Positions 14,789 to 20,059 of a stretch of DNA of 20,059 nt are shown here, piece after piece (within the stretch, counting starts at the first letter, position 1; each line of letters begins with the position of its first letter). Origin of the DNA: a virus; IMG/VR virus record IMGVR_UViG_3300047552_001065, positions 1 to 20,059 of that record. One strand, written 5' to 3'. The position numbers and the translations under genes were made by a program. The notes beneath the pieces are model-generated. The model was given only the letters and a program-made list of their open reading frames with translations, ran no database searches and had not been told where the DNA came from.

Positions 14789-15366
14789 TAGCTCTCCTTG
14801 ATGTTGGCACTCTTGAGAAGTGCGGCTGCATCCTTGGGCGACATAGGCCCCGTGAATTCAACGGTCTGCTTGACCTGTCCCGACACTTCAACCTTCTTGT
14901 CCTGGCCTGTTAGCTTGAGGAGTAGCTCGACAGCATCACGGTACTGCTTAAGGCTATCGATGCGTAGGGTGCCAAGCTCTCGCTCGTCCCCGGTCTGGAT
15001 ATACCTCTTGAGCTTATCTCCAAACATCTTGTTGGCAGAGGAGAGTAGGTCGGCGGAAAACATGACCGACTCCATCTGTACCTGTTGCACTCGCTCGCGC
15101 ACGTTCTCAAAGAGGTTCTGTAGATGGGTATCGCGACGGTCGTCCCACAACCCCTCTACCTTAGCTCTGGCCACCATGCCTAGAGTGAAGTTGGGGTTGA
15201 GCTTAACGATTTCTTCGCAGCTTGAACCATTCAGGTACAGCATGTAGAGTTGAGCCTGCACCCCGGGAGCAAGTGGAGGGTCGCCCTTCTGGATGTAAAG
15301 CTTGTAAGCCTTACGTTCCTCCGGGGTAAGCTTGTCTACGGGCGATAAAACAATCTCTTCTGCCAT
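14788..15366 (-). CDS. Probable terminase small subunit
   Basis: I place the start at ATG 15366 (192 residues) because AAAGGA lies just upstream and the longer frame would run back through the neighbouring gene. An N-terminal helix-turn-helix-like region is visible (NGSSCEEIVKLNPNFTLGMV, near 46-65), followed by ARAKVEGLWDDRRD and long helices rich in charged residues (80-150), typical of the oligomerising part of small terminases. The C-terminus has a strand-like VEVSGQVKQTVEF and a short helix. The role is recognising phage DNA and loading TerL. The call rests mainly on position directly before TerL plus the HTH pattern. Confidence 0.72.
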   Translation of the reverse strand: MAEEIVLSPVDKLTPEERKAYKLYIQKGDPPLAPGVQAQLYMLYLNGSSCEEIVKLNPNFTLGMVARAKVEGLWDDRRDTHLQNLFENVRERVQQVQMESVMFSADLLSSANKMFGDKLKRYIQTGDERELGTLRIDSLKQYRDAVELLLKLTGQDKKVEVSGQVKQTVEFTGPMSPKDAAALLKSANIKES

Positions 15367-15367
15367 A

Positions 15368-15721
15368 CTATTCCTTTGGAACGATGTGACACTCGCGCAG
15401 GGTGACCTTGCTGATAAGCTTAAGCCACTGGGCCTCGACCGGCCACTCACCAGGGATGTCGTCAAGCAGCTTGTACCACATCTTCATTGCTTCTCTACGA
15501 AGCTTGTCTTCAAACTTCCCATTGATACCCAAAACGTCTATCAACGAAATAGGTTTACCTTCCGTCCAGCCGGTTGGGACGGGCTCGACAAACCGATAGA
15601 GATACCGGTTACTGAGGTCCGCAATGGGAAGCATCACATACTCAAACAAGAGGGTGTCGGTTTCGACAACCTTCAGGTACGTGCTATTCTTGACTTCCAC
15701 CGTCTTACTTGCTGATGGCAT
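15368..15721 (-). CDS. Hypothetical protein
   Basis: This 117-residue protein starts at ATG 15721, 17 bases inside the previous gene, with GGAG at seven bases. It ends two bases before the TerS start. The sequence mixes strands (NSTYLKVVETDTLLFEYVML) and a helix (KFEDKLRREAMKMWYKLL). No motif or family is recognised. A start further in (GTG at codon 8) would remove most of the overlap and cannot be excluded. Confidence 0.75.
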   Translation of the reverse strand: MPSASKTVEVKNSTYLKVVETDTLLFEYVMLPIADLSNRYLYRFVEPVPTGWTEGKPISLIDVLGINGKFEDKLRREAMKMWYKLLDDIPGEWPVEAQWLKLISKVTLRECHIVPKE

Positions 15722-15920
15722 GCCAAATCTCCATGTCGCTTAGTTCTCGGGTTAGCTTCTTCCCCTTAGCGTGCAAGTCAATTGGCTTATGGTCGTAGGT
15801 GGTCTTGCGCCAAAACCGGTGAGGAGATAGATCCTCTAGAAGAGGAGTCTTGCCTCTGACCGCTTGCCCCTTTTCTAGCAGTTCGACTAGCTCATTAAGA
15901 GCGTTTCGTACCTTGCTCAT
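15705..15920 (-). CDS. Hypothetical small basic protein
   Basis: This 71-residue protein has a strong ribosome binding site (AAAGGAGGGG) and a TAATG overlap with the gene before it. The first 20 residues form a clear amphipathic helix (VRNALNELVELLEKG); the rest is basic with His and Lys. No cysteine or enzyme motif is visible. Unknown function. Confidence 0.76.
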   Translation of the reverse strand: MSKVRNALNELVELLEKGQAVRGKTPLLEDLSPHRFWRKTTYDHKPIDLHAKGKKLTRELSDMEIWHAISK

Positions 15921-16297
15921 TACCCCTCCTTTGCCTTGGCTTCATCAGCCTTATCACGCAACGCCACTCGACGCATACCCCGGTACAGCACCTTGTCGCG
16001 AAGCTTAACCCGGACCAACCAATCATCACCCAGTAACCACTTAGTCCAATCGTTCAGAGCCTTGAACCGCTCGTCCATGTCCGCAGGCTTCTTCCCCTTG
16101 GTCTGTAGGATGATGAAGTCCACTTCCTTGCCATTGATATCGACACGCTCCTCAAACTTTTGGCCATGAGTAAAGAGGACGATTGGCCACATTTTGAGTT
16201 GTAGTTGTTGAGCTTCGTGGATGACTCCCATGCGAGCCGTCAGGTCGCGGAGGAGGATCAGTTGCTTCTCATGGTCTACTGCGATTGTCGGTTTCAT
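15920..16297 (-). CDS. Hypothetical protein
   Basis: This 125-residue protein overlaps the dCMP deaminase stop by one base (TAATG). It has an N-terminal helical part, then alternating strands (KEVDFIILQTKGKKPA), and ends in a charged Lys/Ala/Glu tail (about 110-125). A clear ribosome binding site is lacking, so it probably depends on re-initiation after the deaminase. I do not recognise the family. Confidence 0.75.
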   Translation of the reverse strand: MKPTIAVDHEKQLILLRDLTARMGVIHEAQQLQLKMWPIVLFTHGQKFEERVDINGKEVDFIILQTKGKKPADMDERFKALNDWTKWLLGDDWLVRVKLRDKVLYRGMRRVALRDKADEAKAKEG

Positions 16298-16788
16298 TAT
16301 TGTATGGCGTAAACGACTACGCCAGCCTCCTGTAGCATTTCTTTAGCTGCCCTAAAATGGCCATCCCACATATCTTTCGACACGCCGGGGAATTCGATAC
16401 CCGAAGTGATGATGCGCTTGATGCCAGACTGAATCACCGCTCGCGTACAATCGGCACATGGGTAGGGTGCATAGTTCATATACATCGTTGTTCCATCCAG
16501 GCGAATGCCAAACTTGGCAGCCTGTAGAATGGCGTTGCGCTCAGCGTGCTCTGTATAGAGATACTTCGCTGGCCGCCCATGACGTTCCTCTACATCATCA
16601 TTTACTCCAACCGGAAAACCATTGAACCCGGTAGATAGGAGGGTACGCTCGCGGACAATCACCGCTCCGACTTTGGTACTACGATCCTTAGACCAAGCTG
16701 CAACGGTTTGTGCCATATCCACAAAGCGTCGGTGCCACTTGTATGACGGGTCTTCAACATAGATGACGGGTGTAGCGTTGATTATCAT
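16297..16788 (-). CDS. dCMP deaminase (deoxycytidylate deaminase)
   Basis: This 163-residue enzyme has the cytidine/deoxycytidylate deaminase zinc signature: His81-Ala-Glu83 (TEHAERNAI), with Glu83 as proton shuttle, and Pro110-Cys111-x2-Cys114 (PCADC). KVGAVIV and TGFNGFP upstream fit the dCMP family seen in phages T4 and in bacteria. It would convert dCMP to dUMP, feeding thymidylate synthesis during phage replication. ATAAGGAG is well placed before ATG 16788. The gene sits eight bases after the phosphoesterase gene. The call is firm at family level; allosteric control by dCTP/dTTP, usual in the family, cannot be judged. Confidence 0.92.
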   Translation of the reverse strand: MIINATPVIYVEDPSYKWHRRFVDMAQTVAAWSKDRSTKVGAVIVRERTLLSTGFNGFPVGVNDDVEERHGRPAKYLYTEHAERNAILQAAKFGIRLDGTTMYMNYAPYPCADCTRAVIQSGIKRIITSGIEFPGVSKDMWDGHFRAAKEMLQEAGVVVYAIQ

Positions 16789-16796
16789 GTGGCTCC

Positions 16797-17759
16797 TTAT
16801 AGTCTGTCTGCTGCCAATTCCGCCAAGGCTACTGGCGAGGTGCCATTCTTGGGTTTGAAAGCTCCGACGTATTTCTGGAAAGCTACGTCGATGCCCTCTG
16901 ATTCCTTGACCCGGATGACTCGACTGTCGGTAACGATAGAAGACACCTTCTTGTTTGTCTCTGTGTAACCAGCCAGTTTTTCTAGCTGCTCTTTAACGAA
17001 GACCGCTGGCCCCTCTACATGAATCCGGTAGTCATCCTTCTTAGCGAAAAGGTGTACGATATGGGCTGTCTCTGGCGTGATTACAATATCAACAACCCGC
17101 TTAACGTGCGGTGAGGTCGGGAAGACGGCACTGGCACCGGTATCACTAATGGCGTGAAGGTAACGCTCCTGAACAGCAGCATCGGATAGGGTTCGCCAGC
17201 GTGGAGCACCCGGATACCAGACGTTCCCCAAACGTTGTGGGGTATGAATATGTCCAGAGATTACAGGCACTTGCATAAGATTGGGGTCCACCCCATGTGG
17301 AGCAAAGTACCCGTTATCGTAAGCCGCCCCGTTGAATTCTTGGTGACAAACGATGCGCTCAGCTTGCGGGAACTTCTTAACTTCACTAATGAAAAGATTG
17401 GGGTCCGCAATGTACGGCACGAACAAAGTGTTCCCGATTAGCTTGGAGGCATCGATAACTGTAATGAGGTCTTCGTAAGGAATGAGCGCATGAGGGAGTG
17501 GCTGTCCATTCCCAAGCATATCGTGGTTGCCAACTAGGGCAAGCACCTTAAATCTGCTGGCCAGCAATCTCAGCCAGCGTAGCCAGAAAGCCGTGACCCG
17601 GACATTGGTGACCGCGAAGTTGTTGTGCAGGTCGCCTAGGAAAACGATGTCTGTGCAGAACTGTTCCTCTGCCGTCCTGTAGACCAGGGCCAGAAGCTTC
17701 TCACAGTCATCCATTTCCTCCACAGTAACGTGGGGGTCGCCTACGTACAATGTTTTCAT
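16797..17759 (-). CDS. Mre11/SbcD-like metallophosphoesterase
   Basis: This 320-residue protein has all five calcineurin-type phosphoesterase motifs: GDPH (Asp8, His10), GDLHNN (Asp43, Asn46), GNHD (Asn78, His79, Asp80), CHQ (His139) and SGHIHTP (His170, His172). The order and size fit Mre11/SbcD exonuclease subunits such as T4 gp47 and T5 D12, which pair with an SbcC/Rad50-like ATPase to process DNA ends. No such partner is in the window; it may lie outside to the right. The C-terminal 130 residues are strand-rich and would form the capping domain. It overlaps the gene before it by four bases. A different DNA or RNA phosphoesterase role remains possible. Confidence 0.82.
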   Translation of the reverse strand: MKTLYVGDPHVTVEEMDDCEKLLALVYRTAEEQFCTDIVFLGDLHNNFAVTNVRVTAFWLRWLRLLASRFKVLALVGNHDMLGNGQPLPHALIPYEDLITVIDASKLIGNTLFVPYIADPNLFISEVKKFPQAERIVCHQEFNGAAYDNGYFAPHGVDPNLMQVPVISGHIHTPQRLGNVWYPGAPRWRTLSDAAVQERYLHAISDTGASAVFPTSPHVKRVVDIVITPETAHIVHLFAKKDDYRIHVEGPAVFVKEQLEKLAGYTETNKKVSSIVTDSRVIRVKESEGIDVAFQKYVGAFKPKNGTSPVALAELAADRL

Positions 17760-18217
17760 GGAAGCTTCCCATAGCTAACTGACGACTGATTCCAGTTGGG
17801 GTCGTACCGCTTGACCAGTTTGATTTCCTTGACGGGGATGAACGTCACCTTGACACCCTCGACATCAAGAACTGACTTACCGATGGGATCCTTGGCAAGC
17901 TCAGCCCGAACATAGACCGTCTGGCCAGCCGGGTAGTCCTTATTGCCATAGATCACCCGACACCCGGTCAAAGTGGTGGCACCCTTCATGGTATTGAAAC
18001 CGGTCCCCTTCTGCACCACATCGGTCAGGTCGTTCTTGAACGGCTCAACGGCAATCTGGTCATTCACAGCTTCGATAGCTGGGGTCCACAGTTGGACGTT
18101 TTGCTGGTTCAGCTTAAAGGTGCAGTAGTGCGGTAACGAACCACCCATTCCATCTGGGACCATTACGGTGCCACAAATGGGACAAGTCATTCCAAACGTT
18201 GACGGCTGTGTGGTCAT
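17756..18217 (-). CDS. Zinc-ribbon protein, possibly with a small beta-barrel domain
   Basis: This 153-residue protein begins with Cys12-x2-Cys15 (CPICG) and later His30/Cys32, a likely single zinc site. Residues about 55-138 are strand-rich (LTGCRVIYGNKDYPAGQTVYV, then IPVKEIKLVKR) in an order vaguely like a GroES-type barrel; I offer that only as a weak possibility. AAGGAG lies in the end of the sigma-like gene upstream, and the stop overlaps the phosphoesterase ATG by four bases. Unknown function. Confidence 0.72.
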   Translation of the reverse strand: MTTQPSTFGMTCPICGTVMVPDGMGGSLPHYCTFKLNQQNVQLWTPAIEAVNDQIAVEPFKNDLTDVVQKGTGFNTMKGATTLTGCRVIYGNKDYPAGQTVYVRAELAKDPIGKSVLDVEGVKVTFIPVKEIKLVKRYDPNWNQSSVSYGKLP

Positions 18218-18226
18218 AGATTCTCC

Positions 18227-19306
18227 TTATTGGTATAGCGCAGTAAGCTCAATGCCCCGAAGTCTAAGCAACTTTTGTTCTATAAGGGTCAAGCCTGAGT
18301 AGGCGGCTCGGACGACGGTCTGTAATTCCGCTGTTTCGTATTGATGGTCGGGCTGACAGGTTATTTCGGCTGCGTACTTATCAACGGAAGAAGAGGCACC
18401 AGCGGCACCACTGCTACCAGCGGAGACTTCTTCGGGACTCGGGGCATCGGTGGAAACATGCGATGCGGCTGCGACGAGGTGGCTAAGCTCGTTGGGGTTT
18501 GTTTTTTGGTTGTCTTCGACATCTCGATTTACCTCTTCTGCCAGCTTGGAAAAATCGATGCTGTCTCCGCGCTCTGGCGATAGCTTGGAGATGCCTTTAT
18601 TGGCCCGGTAAATTTTCCGTTTGTCTTGGGGGTAGAAATGAACAAGTGTCTCAGAATAGCTCTCGATGAAGTTACCAACGATGCGACCGATAGCTACAGA
18701 GCGGAAGACCTTGCTGTACGGCAAGACAAACTTGTCTACCGCAGACATCAGGCCCTCACAGGAAATCTGGACAAGATCCATGTACGACAGATGGCTCTTG
18801 GGAGTGCGGGACCAGAAGATGCGAGCCCGGGAGATTGCCAAGGGCATGTTCATTTCGATAAGCTCAGTGCGTAAAAGGGCTATCTGCTCTGCTAGCTTGA
18901 CCACCTTGCCACCAATCCCGCTCCCCTTCCAGTTACGACTCTCCATGACAAACCTTACAAACTGGTAGTTGATAGCGAAAGGGTAGAGTCGCTTCTCTTT
19001 CTTGTCGCGGAGAGCCTTGCTGATCTTAGCGGTGAACACATCCTGTCGCTCGCGGAAGAATGGACGGGCGGCAAGAATGTTTCCGCGCTCCTCTGTGATC
19101 ATCTTTATGAACGAGCGGTAGACGCCAGGACCCCAAGGATGGTTAACTAGGGTACGGCGAAACTTTCGCTCTAGAGACACCAGCTTCTCTACCTGCTTAC
19201 GCTGGCGTTCTACGATGACGATCTCGTCCACACTTCCGTATTTTTCAATCGCCTTCTCTAGCTGTCCTGCAAAAAGCTTAAAGTGGTTATCCTGACCGGG
19301 CTTCAT
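18227..19306 (-). CDS. Sigma-70 family-like RNA polymerase factor, short region 4
   Basis: This 359-residue protein has a sigma region 2 pattern at about 146-235: LIEMNMPLAISRARIFW, then YMDLVQISCEGLMSAVDKF (175-193) and the region 2.3-like FRSVAIGRIVGNFIE. A Ser/Ala-rich linker follows (285-310), then a region 4.1-like LTLIEQKLLRLRGIE (339-353), but the protein stops at residue 359, before a region 4.2 helix-turn-helix could fit. Its stop codon is joined to the ribosome binding site of the next gene, so I see no frameshift. It would direct host RNA polymerase to phage (probably late) promoters. The start overlaps the helicase stop by four bases. The family call is fairly good; specificity is unknown. 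Confidence 0.72.
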   Translation of the reverse strand: MKPGQDNHFKLFAGQLEKAIEKYGSVDEIVIVERQRKQVEKLVSLERKFRRTLVNHPWGPGVYRSFIKMITEERGNILAARPFFRERQDVFTAKISKALRDKKEKRLYPFAINYQFVRFVMESRNWKGSGIGGKVVKLAEQIALLRTELIEMNMPLAISRARIFWSRTPKSHLSYMDLVQISCEGLMSAVDKFVLPYSKVFRSVAIGRIVGNFIESYSETLVHFYPQDKRKIYRANKGISKLSPERGDSIDFSKLAEEVNRDVEDNQKTNPNELSHLVAAASHVSTDAPSPEEVSAGSSGAAGASSSVDKYAAEITCQPDHQYETAELQTVVRAAYSGLTLIEQKLLRLRGIELTALYQ

Positions 19307-20059
19307 AGCATCTCCACATCGTCATAGATGTCTGTGTAGACACCTACTCTCTCCTCGGCATGACGGTGGAGCATTGGAATGTTGACCACATCAAAGTCAA
19401 ACACCATACACTCAGTCTTGCCCTCGACCTTGCGGGTACCTCGTCCAACTAGCTGTCGGATCTGTACCTCGCTCTTGCCTCCTGTTAGGTTGACGATGGT
19501 TTTAACTGGACGGATGTCCGTACCCATGCCAACTGCCGACGTTCCAATCAGGACCGGGAACTTACCTGCGTTAAACTCGGCTACGATCTTAGTGGTGTCA
19601 CTATCGCGATGTTCGGGTGGAACGAATTTTTCGTTTGCTTTGGTAATCGGGCCATGAGCGAATTTGTACTGAGCGGTAAGGTGAGGGGCGATGTCGCGGA
19701 ACTGTTCAATTTCATCGATGGCAATGAGAACTTGGTGGTTCATGCGGGTAACAGCGTAGTTAACAAGAGCGGTGGCCTTACGGATGATTGCTTGGTTGTA
19801 GTAAAAATGCCGCTGGGTCATCTTGAGAGGATCTGAAGAATCGTAGGAGTCGCAGGAAGTCATCGGGAAGATGCGGAACCTGGGAGCGGCTAGGTAGCCC
19901 TGTTCCACTCCATCGGCTACCGTCATCTTTTTGAGAATTGGTCCGGTGATACCGCGAAGAAGGAGATCGCTTCCATCAGCCCGTAGCTGTGTTCCAGAGA
20001 GGAAGAAACGGTAGGGGGCAGAGGAACAAAGTCCAAGGCAGACTTCCTTGAGCGTGGCA
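19303..20059 (-). CDS. UvsW-like SF2 helicase, C-terminal part (cut by right edge)
   Basis: The frame is open to the right edge (first full codon ends at 20056), giving 251 residues of the C-terminal part; the Walker A and B half lies outside. Visible are motif III-like FFLSGTQLR followed by the GITGP...GYLAAPRF segment seen in UvsW/DEAD-like helicases, motif V VLIGTSAVGMGTD and motif VI QIRQLVGRGTR. These are strand-separating or remodelling helicases used in phage recombination and replication. It is the upstream neighbour of the sigma-like gene, sharing an ATGA overlap. The stop at 19303 is clear. Whether it is closest to UvsW, T5 D10 or another phage helicase cannot be decided here. Confidence 0.85.
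   Translation of the reverse strand, partial: ATLKEVCLGLCSSAPYRFFLSGTQLRADGSDLLLRGITGPILKKMTVADGVEQGYLAAPRFRIFPMTSCDSYDSSDPLKMTQRHFYYNQAIIRKATALVNYAVTRMNHQVLIAIDEIEQFRDIAPHLTAQYKFAHGPITKANEKFVPPEHRDSDTTKIVAEFNAGKFPVLIGTSAVGMGTDIRPVKTIVNLTGGKSEVQIRQLVGRGTRKVEGKTECMVFDFDVVNIPMLHRHAEERVGVYTDIYDDVEML

Noticed and set aside
14685-14891. Minus-strand frame overlapping the end of TerS
   Set aside because: It overlaps the real TerS and zinc-peptide frames out of phase and lacks a ribosome binding site.
1-20059. tRNA genes, CRISPR arrays, insertion sequences and attachment sites
   Set aside because: I looked for T-loop like motifs, regular direct repeats and transposase or integrase motifs and saw none; a tRNAscan run would be the proper check.

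Overview
The window is part of the genome of a double-stranded DNA tailed phage (Caudoviricetes). It carries the classic packaging and head genes (terminase small and large subunits, portal, MuF-like head protein, prohead protease) together with phage-type DNA metabolism genes (helicase, Mre11-like nuclease subunit, dCMP deaminase) and a sigma-like factor. I see no integrase, repressor, rRNA, tRNA or CRISPR array. The host cannot be named. Promoters in the rightward block look like ordinary sigma-70 type, and two of them sit so close to the start codon that the mRNA would be leaderless. That habit is common in Deinococcus/Thermus and actinobacteria but does not prove a host.

Layout. (1) 1-3862, minus strand: one open frame of at least 1287 codons that runs off the left edge. 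It starts with a prohead-protease-like domain and continues into a polyvalent protein with a DEVQSD-type domain, a lysine/proline-rich linker and a stretch matching the catalytic helix-hairpin-helix of EndoIII/OGG1 DNA glycosylases. (2) 3938-8678, plus strand: a tightly packed cassette of about eleven small genes, many coupled by 1-8 base overlaps. It includes two C2H2 zinc-finger proteins, a cyclic-phosphate-processing receiver-like protein and an RlaP-type nucleotidyltransferase. A small membrane protein at 6969-7283 lies on the opposite strand inside it. (3) 8806-14788, minus strand: the morphogenesis module, read right to left as terminase small subunit, 49-residue zinc peptide, terminase large subunit, virion protein, portal, MuF-like protein. 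(4) 15368-20059, minus strand: read right to left, a UvsW-like helicase (cut by the right edge), a sigma-like factor, a zinc-ribbon protein, an Mre11/SbcD-like phosphoesterase, dCMP deaminase and three unknown proteins, continuing without a break into block 3.

Blocks 4 and 3 look like one long leftward operon, with genes overlapping by 1-4 bases or lying close together and good ribosome binding sites. The normal head order (TerL, portal, MuF, protease) is kept but is interrupted between MuF and protease by the rightward cassette, which looks like an inserted accessory or early-gene block. The most interesting points are the giant protease-led polyvalent protein with its possible glycosylase domain, the two RNA-end-processing families in one cassette, the sigma-like factor that ends before a complete region 4, and the leaderless promoters.
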